From Sipunculus nudus (Eukaryota > Annelida > Sipuncula > Golfingiida > Sipunculidae), in assembly GCA_026874595.1 (NCBI GenBank), contig CM049317.1, positions 66,692,618-66,756,617 of the forward strand: 64,000 bases of DNA. Reading direction: 5' to 3'. This document shows, in pieces, positions 10,782 to 24,920 of this stretch. A program made the translations under genes and the position numbers. Within the stretch, counting starts at the first letter, position 1. Every line of letters starts with the position of its first letter. A model generated the notes under the pieces. The model was not told the DNA's origin. It saw only the letters and a list, made by a program, of their open reading frames with translations, and did not search any database.

Positions 10782-11747
10782 AGCGAGTAAGAATCCGCAA
10801 AAGGCGGCAAGTTGACAATACATGCACCAACACTTAGAAAGACGTCAAGGACGTTTAACGATTGTATTATTTTAACCCTAATTCTTTTCATTATTTGACT
10901 TTGGGTTAGGATCTTGCAAACATGTATGTATGTTTGTGTTTTAAATAAATAGGATACGGTTTTGTAAGGGATTATAATAAATAAGAGCAGAGAAGGATTA
11001 TAGATTATCTGATCATAAGAAGAAAATTTGAACATACCCATCAAGAATAATCTCGTTAATTTATAGTACAATTTATAGAACAAAGAACTAAACCGCATTT
11101 GGACAAAAACCAAAATTAAATATAACAGTATAATTATACATGTTTACACTGAGGTATGATTTATGATTTCAACACAATGAAGCCATCGGGATTTAGATGA
11201 TAAGGGAAGATTATTAATAACAAATGAGGAACTACATCCTGCGTAAAACCAGTAACGCACTCAGGGGCACTATTGATCATTTCAAATAAATCTGGATGTT
11301 TATAATATAAACTTATACAATGTATATGTTATGTATTTTCTACATGTTTATATGTCTGTTTGAGAATAAGCTTGTATCCGCAATAGCAAATTATCCGGAT
11401 CATGTATCGGTTTACTCTATGCGCAATGTGCAGTATTAGTGCAGTTTGGTCTACAGTGGTCCGCTGTAGAGACGGGCTACAGTGATTCCGTCTACTTTTT
11501 CCGGTTTACAGTAACCGGTTCCTATTTGGACATGTTTTCGAATTTCATACAGAGAACCGACTTTTATGTGTATTCACGCTTTATCTCTGTGTAAAACGAT
11601 TTTTCTAGATAATATATGCCGACACCATTAAAGGCCATCAGTTTTTCTTGCTGGAAGCAATGCTGCTGTGTCGGCACAACTGGCGTCACTACTGGAACGT
11701 TACTTCTCTGGTTCCTATAAGAGTATGCTGTAACACATAGAGGCTTG

Positions 11748-11819
11748 ATATCATCTTTAGCTTAATGGTTGAGCAGACGAACGGCATCGGCAGGTCATGG
11801 GTTCGATTTCTATACCACA
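11748..11819 (+). repeat. tRNA-derived element, unit 2
   Basis: Copy of the unit 1 element with both box motifs intact. Confidence 0.52.
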
Positions 11820-12129
11820 TGAATCAAATTTTTTGTGTATTCATGTTCTATCACAATATGTAAATTACTGATAATTCGAATAAATAATATTTATTTGTGT
11901 ACATCTGTCGAAAGATTAATATCGTTAGCCTGGCCAAATATACCGGTAAGGGACTGATATAAAATGGTCGTAATTTGCTCGCATTTTACAGGTGGTTGTT
12001 CAGTATATTATATCTTACTTAAAACAGGTACGTGTCAGTATTGTACACTTAACAGCACCCTTTTTTACATTTGACAGCTAAAGGAGAATAACCTTTTTGC
12101 TATTTTAAGTGTTACGATCTTCTTCTAAG

Positions 12130-12287
12130 AGACTTGTCGGTCTGACTGGCAAAGTTTACCTCCATGGAGCCAGTGCATATTCGATTACTACGGCAAATAC
12201 AAGTTGCAGCATTCAAGATTTTGGCCAGAAACAGGCTGCGTATTATACACAGGGTTATGTGTTTTCCCTCAGAAATTGTTGCTCTAA
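12130..12287 (+). pseudogene. TSR-like exon frame, unit 2
   Basis: Copy of the unit 1 frame, still open, with P for S before PWSQC. Same acceptor. No partner exon recognised. Confidence 0.28.
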
Positions 12288-13727
12288 ATAGGGGTGCGGA
12301 TTATCAACGGTAGCGGATTATACACGGGGGAAAACGGTACCGATTTATCATCAACGAATATAGACACAATAAAAGAATTAAGCTGTATATTCATGCCTCA
12401 CAGTCGATATAATAATGAAATATACGTTTCATAAACTAGAACATGACAACAAAGAACTCCTAGTGCGTTGTAATACATCAAGTCGGAATGAGTTCTTTTG
12501 AGACATAATTCCTTTCTTGTGCCATTAACCGAGACCACTTGGTTGCGTGACTCCATGACAAATATTGTAGGTATCAGTTCATTATGCTTCATATAATCAA
12601 TCTTAAAATTTCTTTCGATTTTCTAATGATAACATTGATATCTGCTCGCCGAACCTGGATCTAGAATCCATGCATGTTAAACCTCACAATAAGTGCCACC
12701 AAAGGGACCTCAATAAAGTGGTTACAGTTTTTAGGTATTCATTTAAGCGTGGTTTGACTATCAAGGATGTGGCAACAGTTCGAATGGCAATACGTTTTGA
12801 TTAAAAGCTGAAATTACTTCTTAGGCTTTATATATTATTTATTTATGATATTGTAATTTTACAATTGCTTCTTAAGAAGCGTAAGATTTCCGCTGCCTCG
12901 GGAGCGTATATGATTCCAGCTTAGATTAAATCGTATTTAAAAAAAGTTTTTTTTTTTTAAATTATATTTAAGTATAAAGTAAATGAGAAGAAATCATAGG
13001 TTGGCAAACAAAGATATGCGTGTTACTGCAAAAACATAAGACAATATATTATCTGATATAACAACAGAAATACTATAGTACCATGAAGATAAAAAAACTT
13101 TTTTCTTTTAAAATTACACAAAAGTGGGCGATATTTGACAGAGCTGAATGCTTACTTAACAGCCGTGGGGTTAAAGGGGGGGGGGGGGGGGGGGAGGGTA
13201 TACAGAGAGGAAATTAATGTCGCTAAAATCCATATTCACAACCAACTCTCTATTCTCACCGAAGAATAGAGAGAGCCAGTATTTATTAGTATGTCTTTAA
13301 CACCACCATTACTAAAAAACACATTGTAGCCTTATTAGGTGTGACTTAAATTTCGGGTTCGACACGCAAAAGAAGTACAAGAAAAACTCAGAGAATAGTC
13401 CATCATATTTGTTATAACCAAATAATTTTTTTACAATATGTACAAGACTTAAACGATCTGTTATAGTTACATTAATATTGTCGAAGCCAGACACCCATAA
13501 ACTAGAAATTTCTTTGCACCGCAGGGGCCAAAGTATCCCAAAACATTAAATCCCCCCCTTTAAGAATAGGCCCCCATCTTGAGCAGCATATACTGACACT
13601 TAGCAAGCGACTATGGTTTCTTCCATCTATCGACTTGATAAACATATTTCCCACCAAATATGGGGGCCAATATGTTGAATCTGTCTTGAGAAAAGAGCAT
13701 TCATTTATTTTACAGAAACAGTAAAAT

Positions 13728-14020
13728 TGTCGGCGCCACCTGTCAGGTTTCAAGAAAACTTTCCAAGATGGATAGACATGCCAAATTTAAAACCAAGACC
13801 TTGAATCACTCAAGAGATTTTTACCAAAAGCACATGTACAGATGAACACCATGGAAAAAGGATTGCTGATGGCGCCATCAATCTTGAGTACAAAATGTAG
13901 GAGTCCAAGATCTATGGATATGCACTTTTTCAGGCCGATAGGGCAAATCACTCCTCAGAAAAGGGTATTAATTTATTCTAAAAAAAAGGGAAGGTATGTG
14001 GCGCCACCTGTATGGTTTAT
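13728..14020. repeat. GGCGCC palindrome repeat, unit 2
   Basis: Same monomer; the first palindrome is eroded to gtcggcgccacc (about 13729-13740). The outer third palindrome is lost with the local deletion. Confidence 0.65.
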
Positions 14021-14059
14021 GAGAAAACTTTCCAAGATGGATGGAAATATATGTCAAGT

Positions 14060-15150
14060 TTGAAACCAAAAAATCAATCCTTGTGACCTAAAAATGGATA
14101 GGGTTCTTCCTCTATTGGCAGGTGAACTATGTGTGCAAGATAAAAAGGTCTGAAATGAAAAGTTTGGCTGAAAAATGCTTCAACAATCTTTTCAAAGATA
14201 TGTGCCCTGTGACCTTGACCTTTTATCTCATGACCTCAAAATCAATAGAGGCCTTGCTTTATTGATCGGCCATAAATAAGTCAAGTTTGAAATCAATATA
14301 TCAATCCAAGCTGGAATTATGATCCCAGACCCTAAGTTTTGGACAGATGGTTCCCGTGACCTTCACCTTTGACCTTGTGTCCTCAAATTCGATAGGGGTC
14401 GTCCTCTCTTGGCTGGTGAACTATGTGTGCAAGATAAAAAGGTCTGAAATGAAAAGTTTGGCCGAAAATAAAACCACAATCTTTTCAAAGATGTGTGTCG
14501 TGTGACCTTGACCTTTTATCTCATGACCTCAAAATCAATAGAGGTCTTGCTTTATTGATGGTCCATATATAGGTCAAGTTTGAAATCCATATATCAATCC
14601 GAGCTGGAATTACCATCCGGAAACTAATTTTTTGACAGACAGCTCCTGTGGCCTTGACCTTTGACCTTGTGACCCAAAAATTGATATGGATCATCCTCTA
14701 TTGGTTAGTGAACTATATGTGCAAGATAAAAGGTCTGAGATGAAAAGTTTGGATGAAAATGCATCAAAAATCTTTTTAAAGATGTGTCTTGTGACCTTGA
14801 CCTTTTGACCTCGTGACCGAAAAATAAATTGGGATCTTGCTTTTTTAATGGGAGATATATAAGTAAAATTTGAAATCCATACATAAAAAAAAGCTGGAAT
14901 TATGATCCGGAAACAGATAGCTCCTGTCGCCTTGACCTTTGTGACCCCAAAAATGATATGGATCATCCACTATTGGCTGGCGAGCTTTATCTTCAAGATG
15001 GAAGGCCTGAGATAAAACCTGGGATAAAAAATTTGGCTTAAAATGCATCCACTTTTTTTTTAAAGATGTGAGTCCAGTGACCTTAATCTTTGACCTTATG
15101 ACCGTAGAACCTATAGGGTTCTTACATTAGTGGTGGGCCATACATAAATC
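14060..15150. repeat. ~143-bp satellite, unit 2
   Basis: Same array of monomers; ends early because of a deletion near 15150 that joins satellite directly to the leader of the GC-rich tract. Confidence 0.73.
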
Positions 15151-17006
15151 ACATAAGCCAGAAATGGACCTATTCAAGGTCAAGCTCAATCCCCCAGCAA
15201 AGTTCATGACCCCATTTTAAATAGGCTTCGTCCATTTACCTATATCTATACAAATGTAAAGTTTGAAATTATCAGTGAATTATTTTTTTAGTTTTCCCGC
15301 TCACGAGGTTTTTTTTCTGCGGTGGCGGCGGTGGCAGAGGCGGCGGCGGGACCGGCGTGAAACCATAGTATCCTGACTTTGTCTGGGAATACAATTAATT
15401 TTAATAGATATTGCAACATACTTATAGCTAAAACGTAATGGTGTCTTCAGTCCGAAATTATGGCGTCTAAACACACCCATGGGGCTGCAAAAGACTTGTT
15501 TACGTTTCTCAAACAGTCACATTATTAAAGTTCCAACAATCCTAAGATACCCGGGATGGTACATCCTTACCAGGCCTGGCGACACATCATCATAGTCCAT
15601 AAAATACGAGCATCCCTCGCAAGCTTTCAAGAGTAGGGGCTTTATAAGCTCTCGGCGGAGTAATCGTCACAATAACAAGTTCCAAACATAGTCGAAATAA
15701 CAAAGATTTTACGTTCCTCTTTTTTGAACTCAATGGACCTGTTCTACTCCGTGGTCGTTTCGCCTTAATGCTTTACGATCCAATGTTAGTGTCATCTCGA
15801 CCTCCCAAGGGTTGACCCAGCCATCGTCTACGGTTATATGGTAGCACGATCACAATGTTAATGTAAATTTTAGCAGAAGAATTTTAACAAACGATGAAAT
15901 AAAATATGTAAAAATATAGTTAACAGTAGATTAAATAGTTAATGTAAATTTTAGGAGAAAAAAATAGATGAAATGGTATATAACAATTTTAGCAGAAAAC
16001 AATTGATGAAAGTAAATGGGAATTTTAGCTAGTGACCTGTTAGCTGAACCTGAAGTTAACATTCCGTATTATGAAAAATGTATAACAATATTAAAGAGAA
16101 GATAGAATACTGTGCCTATATTTACGGTTTACCCTAGAAATAGATCAGTTAAAACAAATACATAATTCATTAGTTGAAAGTAAATGCGGCGATATTCCTG
16201 AAATATCAGTCAGGGATGTTTTATGCATAGTGCGGAAATCAGGCACAGTTCAAGCAATATATCGTTGTCATTTCGTAAGACCAAGCTTAAACACATATCA
16301 ATAGATCGGTTATCGAGAAGATTTTGCTCTCACCTAAAGGTTAATTTAGTACTGTGTAACACACATCCTCCGAATGATCTAAATTGAAGGATGTAACTGG
16401 TATAAATGAAAGCATTAATATTCCGAAAGGTCAAGCCAACAGACATTATGGCTCTTGCACTGTTATTGTTATGACTAGTAAAGGTGCTCGGGTCACAGTT
16501 TTTTATTTACTCGTGAAAATATATATCTAATATCATCGTGGGGATGAATGGTTTTCACTTTGTAATAAAAACAAGTATTCGGACAGAAGCTATATTCAAT
16601 GTTCGTATATTATCAGAAGGCAGTGTAAAGTACCAGACTTCAGTACCAAACAAACCATTTTCTTGCCAGCTTAAGCGTTTAATGGATATGTGAAATACCG
16701 CAATAACCTTTTGTTTATATAACATATGGCTGGTAATTTCCATTTCAACAAAGGACAACTGGTCCTACTTCTGTGTCTATAATAATGCATACACAATGTA
16801 ATTGCCATTAGTCTAATGTATAAATAATTGATTGATATATTGTATACTGGTTTCAATTTATCTTTTATTTAGGGTCAATGTGATAAATGATAATGATACC
16901 GTACCACCAGACGCTAAAATACAACAAAATACAGGGAATATACTTTGATCTGGGCGACACGATATACAGGACCTTTTTCGGTGTGTTCCGCTAATGTAAC
17001 CTGCTG

Positions 17007-18472
17007 ATGATGACAGAAAATACAACTAGTAAAGGTACATTTATAATTCCGAAATGGATAATATATAATAGGGAATCGTATTTTACATCTGCGATCAACA
17101 TTCCATGTTTAAAAGAATGAAATATTCATATAACCTTGTAGTGTACAGAATTGTGCATTGTGTGACCATATGTTTATCAGGATCTCAGCGGCCATCCCGT
17201 TTTGTCACTGCTTTAGGTTCAACGGGTTATGAACCTACAGTAACTAACAGTTGGATAGGTGAGTATACGAATAAAATATTATCATTTATGAAGGGTTTGA
17301 TAAATATTTATTTGCCTGAATATTTCTTTACTTTTTTGCGTACATATACAAACATATTTACATAAAACTTGTTTTGTGTTGTGTAAGACAAGTTACGGGA
17401 TCCTGCGGTGGTTGCTATTCTCTCTGCTGGTGGAACCTTAGTCTTGGTCGGAATAGCTCTGTATTGTGTAAGAAGCTCTAAATGCAACAGACAGCAAAGT
17501 CATCAGATAAGGTATATAAATATTACTGTGCTTAAACTGTTAACGTGGATACTGAGCGAATGTAGATTCAGTCAGTATCATTAGCTTTACATTTCGTTGT
17601 CGTACAAAACAACATGTCAGAAAATTAATTTGTTATTTTCATGAATCAGGCCTAGAGTTAATTGTGAGCGATCAGTAAGGCGTTTTGGGAATCGATAACG
17701 CATGACCACTACGAATTCTAATACCGGTATGTCGCATGTATAATCCAAATCAATAGTATTAAGTGCAATATCGACTTCAACGCTTCACTAGATAGTTGAG
17801 TCGCGCACCGCCCAGTTCCCACTCTGGCGTTTAGGTTTGTTGTGAAATGGAACAGTAGATACCTTTTAATATCCGATTTTAATTTAACACCTGAAATGCT
17901 ACCTTTGGTTTTCCTTTTACATCAGATACCTTTATTGTTTGAAATTGAGTGAAATACTTATCATCCTCCTGATTCTTGAGACCCAAATAATAGTGGAATA
18001 GTGCAATATTTCAATTTTAAATAGGGAGGAACAATCAAACATGAAAATAGAACCTCGCCCGGAGGGAGTCTCTCCGGTATGCAGTCATGTCAGTTTCATG
18101 CCTCTGTTCCAAGCTGTCCCGCTGAACAAGGAAATACGTACATGGAACAGGAAATACGAACCGTATTTCTACCATACTGCAATGGACGGTGGTGGTGCGG
18201 AATCGACTTGTAAATATAACACAATCGGTGGTACCTCAGGATATTTTCCGGCAAATCGTCTCATGGGACGAACTCCATCAAAACAGAGTGTGACAACAGC
18301 GAGCATTATGTGTTACCCCGTGTCTTCCCCGTTAACTCCTGTGAACATGACACGGGTTTATTCGCTCGGCAGGATCAACGACCTAGAGCTGCGGCCGCTT
18401 CCAACTCCTCCTAAAGGTCCAAAGTTTCTGACTCCGCCAACATCCTCTTCCTGTTCCTCAGAGTCAGATTGA
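17007..18472 (+). CDS. Lectin-less receptor paralog, unit 3
   Basis: Exons 17007-17028, 17181-17258, 17388-17511 and 18025-18472, with the same phases and sizes as unit 1 (offset 15709). The coding sequence is open over 223 codons and nearly identical to unit 1. Products: 33-residue extracellular part, helix, basic stop-transfer, 162-residue tail ending in SSSCSSESD. It shares the broken signal exon upstream (TAA just before the twin ATGs). If translated it would be an N-out, C-in protein without a cleaved signal. Homology is firm; function and expression are inferred only from the intact frame. Confidence 0.6.
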
Positions 18473-19459
18473 AGCGAGTAAGAATCCGCAAAAGGCGGCA
18501 AGTTGACATTACATGCACCAACACTTAGAAAGACGTCAAGGACGTTTAACGATTGTATTATTTTAACCCTAATTCTTTTCATTATTTGACTTTGGGTTAG
18601 GATCTTGCAAACATGTATGTATGTTTGTGTTTTAAATAAATAGGATACTGTTTTGTAAGGGATTATAATAAATAAGAGCAGAGAAGGATTATAGATTATC
18701 TGATCATAAGAATAAAAATTTGAACATACCCATCAAGAATAATCTCGTTAATTTATAGTACAATTTATAGTACAAAGGACAAAACCGCATTTGGACAGAA
18801 ACCACAATTAAATATAACAGTATAATTATACATGTTTACACTGAGGTATGATTTATGATTTCAACACAAGGAAGCCATAGGGATTTCGATGATAAGGGGA
18901 GATTATTAATAACAAATTGGGAACTACATCCTGCGTAAAACCAGTAACGCACTCAGGGGCACTATTGATCATTTCAAATAAATCTGGATGTTTATAATAT
19001 AAACTTATACAATGTATATGTTATGTATTTTCTACATGTTTATATGTCTGTTTGAGAATAAGCTTGTATCCGCAATAGCAAATTATCCGGATCATGTATC
19101 GGTTTACTCTATGCGCAATGTGCAGTATTAGTGCAGTTTGGTCTACAGTGGTCCGCTGCATAGACGGGCTACAGTGATTCCGTCTACTTTTTCCGGTTTA
19201 CAGTAACCGGTTTCTATTGGGACATGTTTTCGAATTTCATACAGAGAACCGACTTTTATGTGTATTCACGCTTCATCTCTGTGTAAAACGATTAGCTTGG
19301 TTATTCATATATTTCTCTAGATAATATATGCCGACACCATAAAAGGCCATCAGTTTTTCGTGCTGCAAGCATTGCTGCTGGGTCGGCACAACTGGCGTCA
19401 CTACTGGAACGTTACTTCTCTGGTTCCTATAAAAGTATGCTGAAACACATAGAGGCTTG

Positions 19460-19531
19460 ATATCATCTTAAGCTTAATGGTTGAGCAGTCGAACGGCATC
19501 GGCAGGTCATGGGTTCGATTTCTTTACCACA
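19460..19531 (+). repeat. tRNA-derived element, unit 3
   Basis: Copy with a changed base just before the A box (cttaagctt) and a tc for ac after it; B box unchanged. Confidence 0.5.
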
Positions 19532-19839
19532 TGAATCAAATTTTTTGTGTATTCATGTTCTATCACAATATGTAAATTACTGATAATTCGAATAAATAAT
19601 ATTTATTTGTGTACATCTGTCGAAAGATTAATATCGTTAGCCTGGCCAAATATACCAGTAAGGGACATATAAAATGGTCGTAATTTGCTCGCATTTTACA
19701 GGTGGTTGTTCAGTATATTATATCTTACTTAAAACAGGTACGTGTCAGTATTGTACACTTAACAGCACCCTTTTTTACATTTGACAGCTAAAGGAGAATA
19801 ACCTTTTTGCTATTTTAAGTGTAACGATCTTCTTCTAAG

Positions 19840-19997
19840 AGACTTGTCGGTCTGACTGGCAAAGTTTACATCCATGGAGCCAGTGCATATTCGATTACTA
19901 CGGCAAATACAAGTTGCAGCATTCAAGATTTTGGCCGGAAACAGGCTGCGTATTATACACAGGGTTATGTGTTTTTCCTCAGAAATTGTTGCTCTAA
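19840..19997 (+). pseudogene. TSR-like exon frame, unit 3
   Basis: Open copy with H at the variable position before PWSQC; other changes against unit 2 (CCG, TTT) are synonymous. Confidence 0.28.
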
Positions 19998-20572
19998 ATA
20001 GGGGTGCGGATTATCAACGGTAGCGGATTATCCACGGAGGAAAACGGTATCGATTTATCATCAACGAATAGACATTATAAAAGAATTAAGCTGTTGATTC
20101 ATGCCTCACAGTCGATATAATAATGAAATATACTTTTCATAAACTAGAACATGACAACAAAGAACTCCCAGTGCGTTGTAATACATCAAGTCGGAATGAG
20201 TTCTTTTGAGACATAATCTCTTTCTTGTGCCATTAACCGAGACCACTTGGTTGCGTGACTCCATGACAAATATTGTAGGTATCAGTTCATTATGCTTCAT
20301 AAATCGATATTAACATTTCTTTCGATTTTCTAATGATAACATTGATAACTACTCGCCGAACCTGGATCGGGAATCCATGAATGTTAAACCTCACAATAAG
20401 TGCCACCAAAGGGACCTCAATAAATTAGTTACAGTTTTTAGGTATTCATTTAAGCGTGGTTTGACTATCAAGGATGTGGCAACAGTCCGAATGGCCATAC
20501 GTTTTGATTTAAAAGCTGAAATTACTTCTTAGGCTTTATATATTATTTATTTATGATATTGTAAATTTACAG

Positions 20573-21563
20573 AGTCAAAATTGAAAAGAAATATCAGATA
20601 ATCTATATCCAAGCACATTTGATATAATTACTTATTATTTTTATTGTTATATATGCAATGAATGGTTGATTGACATTTAAGATTGATATAACATATTCAG
20701 TAACCATAGATCAACATAATTAATACAAATGTAGTTTTTATCAGATCAAATTCCAAGGCGTAGGATTCATACATGAATGAAATAATAAAATAAAAAGGCA
20801 TTAGGCCTCGACGCAAACATCCCTGCCCTTGTCTGACCATCCTTCGTTCTGTGTCCTGAACTAATTTGAAAAATTCGCCTGGTCAGGCAATGTTTTCTCC
20901 GTACTTAGTGTACGTTCCCACTTAATTACCACCTGACGAAGAAGTCTTTGTACTTCGAGAGCTCGTGTGTTAATTTATTTAAGCAAACAGCAAGTGATCT
21001 TTTTATAAATTAAAGCAAAGAAAGTTTTCTATATGATGACCTCATATAGGAATCCATGAAATATTGTTACATTTTCATTTGTTAGGAAATATTTTGGCAC
21101 AGTAAATTTAATATAATTTTGAATATATGTATAATAATTGTAAATATAAAAACTGTATAATGACATAACGGTTTTTAACAAAAGAGAATTATAGAAGAGA
21201 ATGATAAAATCCTATGAGAATAATCTCTTCATTTATCAAACAATAAGCGGAACCTCCTTTGTACTCTACAGGGTAAAGTGACTGTTATTATTCGTATTCA
21301 TACATGAATGAAATAATAATAAAATAAAAAGGCATTAGGCCTCGACGCAAACATCCCTGCCCTAGTCTGACCATCCATGAACAACATTTTGTTCTGTGTC
21401 CTGAACTTATTTGGAAATTAGCCTGGTCAGGCAATGTTTACTCCCTACGTGTACGTTCTCACTTAATTACCTACCACCTGACGAAGAAGTCTTTATACTT
21501 CGAAAGCTCGTGTGTTATTAAACCAGTATATCCAAAAGGCGTCACTGTTTATCTTAACTTTCA

Positions 21564-21641
<78 letters not shown>

Positions 21642-22930
21642 CTATTTATTTAAGCAAACAGCAAGTGATTTTTTTATAAATTAAAGTAAAGAAAGTTTTC
21701 TATATGAAGACCTTATATAGGAATCGATAAAATATTGTTACATATTCATTTGTGCAAAATATATTTCTGGTACACATTAAATCTAATATAACTTTAAATA
21801 TGTGTATATTAATTCCGGTTGGCTAATTGTTTAATGACAAATCGGCTTTTAACAAAAGAAAAAAAATATAGAATTGAATGATACAACCCTAAGAGAAGAA
21901 TTCCTTCATTAATCAAACAATGAGCTGAACCTCTTTTGTACTTAACAGTGTAAAGTGATGGCTATTATTCATGTTCACATTCAGGTTTGTTGTTTACCTT
22001 GATTAAGGACGGTAATTCCTAATAAATGAGGAACTAAATATTCTGAAGAAAAGAATGATAAATTCAGACCCACTATTGTTCATTTACCATGTATGCATGT
22101 ATATATTATATTGTATTGTATATATTATCTGATAATAAATAAATTAGTCTATCTTTAAAGCGTCACTCTTACCCTTTACATATACACACCGACTACAGGC
22201 TACCACGGCTACGACTAGATTGTTATTATAATTATTATAATTATTATTATTATTATTACTATATATATATATGTATACAACAAAACGCCTTTACTTAGAC
22301 TATGTAAATGACAAAAGGATATGAATTGCCATATAGTGTCCTATGTAATGAAATAATAGAAGAGGGTCTGTTTGTGTTCGTCGAGGGGCAACAAAATACT
22401 TCTAGATCGTTATGTCCATGAATCTACATATGCATATTAAATTCACGGACTCTAAGGAATGCAAGGGGAAAAAATCTCGTCTCTTTTTCAGCACCGGAAG
22501 TGAGGAACATATTGGTTACCAACTATTCAGCAAAGACTCGCCATATTTGCAACTGGTCAAAGATCGTTGCACATAAAAAGGGAGTTGATTCAAGTAATAT
22601 ATCAATAATAATTAAAATAAAATGAGAGGATGGCTAGTTTGGGATTTTGGGGTCCGATTCTGGGAGTCTGGCTGCGTCCAATCTGTATGTTATTATGAGC
22701 GCAATACTAGGTGCATTTTGCTGTTCAAGTAATTGCTTATATAATATCGTTTGGAATAGTTAATATTTTATTCACACTTTTATGCCAACAAAATACCACA
22801 ACGTAAACTGTCCAGGTAACACAGTACGTTTTATTGCAACATAAATAAACGCTCTGAACAATACAATAATAAGCATGTTTATTTTAAACAAATCTTAAAC
22901 TTTTATTATGTCCACAGGAATGTGTATATT
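20573..22930. repeat. Type B segment in unit 3, with internal duplication
   Basis: Segment in place of the type A spacer. A block starting at the motif gaatgaaataataa is present twice (about 20771 and 21299), each followed by a tail of the form CTGACGAAGAAGTCTTTG...CTTCGA (near 20935 and 21478). Such tails resemble 3' ends of Penelope-like or related retroelements. It also has a (TA)n tract (21568-21640) and ATT-rich simple repeats (22215-22270). Array sequence resumes at about 22935 with the 'attgtccaa..gacaccca' motif. Confidence 0.7.
21568..21640. repeat. (TA)n microsatellite
   Basis: Perfect TA tract inside the type B segment of unit 3; the type B copy in unit 5 has a shorter one at 39084-39139. 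Confidence 0.95.
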
Positions 22931-23199
22931 AATGTTTACATTAGTATTGTCCAAGCGAGACACCCATAAACTAGAAATTTCTGTGCACCGCAGGTGCCAA
23001 AGTATCCCAAGACCATTAATCCCCCCCCCCTTTAAGAATAGGCCCCCATCTTCAGCAGCATATACTGACACTTAGCAAGCGACTATGGTTTGTTCCATCT
23101 ATCAGCTTGAAAAAACATATTTCCCACCAAATATGGGGGCCAATATGTTGAATCTTTCTTGAGAAAAGAGCATTAATTTATTTTACAGAAACAGGAAAG

Positions 23200-23765
23200 T
23201 AGGTGGCGCTACCTGTCAGGTTTCAAGAAAACTTTCAAAGATGGATAGACATGCCAAATTTAAGACCAAGACCTTGAACCACTCAAGAGATTTTCACCAT
23301 AAGCACATGTACAGATGAACACCATGGCAAAAGGATTGCTGATGGCGCCATCAATCTTGAGTACAAAATGTAGGAGTCCAAGATCTATGGATACGCACTT
23401 TTTCAGGCCAATAGGGCAAATCACTCCTCAGAAAAGGGTATTAATTTATTCTACAAAAAGGGAAGGTAGGTGGCGCCACCTGTCTGGTTTACGAGAAAAC
23501 TTTGAAGATGGATTGATATACCAAATTTCAGACCAAGACCTTGATTCAATCCGGAGACATGAGCAATTTTCACCCAAAGCACACGTACAGATGGACGCCA
23601 TGCTAAAGCGATTGCTGATGGCGCTACCAGTCTTGAGTACAAAATGTAGGAGTCCAAGATCTATGGATATGCACATTTTCAGGCCAATACGGCAAATCAC
23701 TCCTCAGAAAAGGGTATTAATTTATTCTAAAAAAAAACGGGAAGGTAGGTGGCGCCACTTGTATG
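23200..23765. repeat. GGCGCC palindrome repeat, two monomers, unit 3
   Basis: Palindromes at about 23202 (one mismatch), 23469 and 23749, with central GATGGCGC palindromes at 23341 and about 23617. The extra monomer explains a 152-codon chance open frame here. Another palindrome is at about 25169. Confidence 0.68.
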
Positions 23766-23814
23766 GTTTATGAAAAAACTTTCCAAGATAAATGGAAATA
23801 TATATGTCAAGTTT

Positions 23815-24920
23815 GAAACCAAAAAAGTCAATCCTTGTGACCTAAATATGGATAGGGGTCTTCCTCTATTGGCAGGTGAACTATGTGTTCAAGATAAAAA
23901 GTCTGAAATGAAAAGTTTGGCCGAAAATGCAGCCACAATCTTTTCAAAGATGTGTGTCCTGTGACCTTGACCTTTTATCTCATAACCTCAAAATCAATAG
24001 AGGTCTTGCTTTATTGATCGGCCATAAATAAGTAAAGCTTGAAATCAATATATCAATCCAAGCTGGAATTATCATCCCAGAACCTAGGTTTTGGACATAT
24101 GGTTCCTGTGACCTTCCCCTTTAACCCTGTGCCATCAAAATCGATAGGGGTCTTTTTTTCTTGGCTGGTGAACTATGTGTGCAAGAAAAAAGGTTTGAAA
24201 TGAAAAGTTTGGCCGAAAATGCAGCCACAATCTTTTCAAAGATGTGTGTCCTGTGACCTTGACCTTTTATCTCATGACCTCAAAACAATAGAGGTCTTGC
24301 TTTATTGATGGTCCATATATAGGTCAAGTTTGAAATCCATATATCAATCCGAGCTGGAATTACCATTCGGAAACTAATTTTTTGACAGACAGCTCCTGTG
24401 GCCTATACCTTTGACCTTGTGTTCCAAAATTGATATGGATCATCCTCTATTGGTTGGTTAACTATATGTGCAAGATAAAAGGTCTGAGATGAAAATTTTG
24501 GCTGAAAATGCATCAACAATCTTTTTAAAGATGTGTCTTGTGACCTTGACCTTTCACCTCGTGACCCAAAATTCAATTGGGATCTTGCTTTTTTAATGGG
24601 AGATATATAAGTAAAATTTGAAATCCATGCATAAAAAAAAGCTGGAATTATGATCCGGAAACTAATTTTTTGACAGATAGCTCCTGTGGCCTTGACCTTT
24701 GACCTTGTGACCCCAAAATTGATATGGATCATCCACTATTGGCAGGTGAGCTTTATCTTCAAGATGGAAGACCTGGGATGAAAAGTTTGGCTTAAAATGC
24801 ATCCATAAAATTTTTAAAGATGTGAGTCCAGTGAACTTAATTTTTGACCTCATGACCCTAGAATCTATAGCGTTCATACATTAGTAGTGGGCCATACATA
24901 AGTCATGCTTGAAATCCATA
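23815..24920. repeat. ~143-bp satellite, unit 3
   Basis: Same monomer array with scattered core mutations (for example ttaaccctgtgcc near 24121). Confidence 0.73.

Larger units (their letters stand above)
8054..15709 (+). repeat. Tandem array unit 2 (type A, about 7.66 kb)
   Basis: Second copy, same order of parts as unit 1. It is shorter mainly because the last satellite monomer and the stretch up to the final GGTGGCGCCACC palindrome are deleted near 15150, and about 44 bases are missing before the tail exon near 10288. Its poly-G run (about 13177-13194) is longer than in unit 1. Its receptor module is broken. Confidence 0.93.

Noticed and set aside
23315-23773. 152-codon open frame in unit 3
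   Set aside because: It lies wholly in the palindrome repeat, repeats itself every 280 bp, and is broken in the other units.
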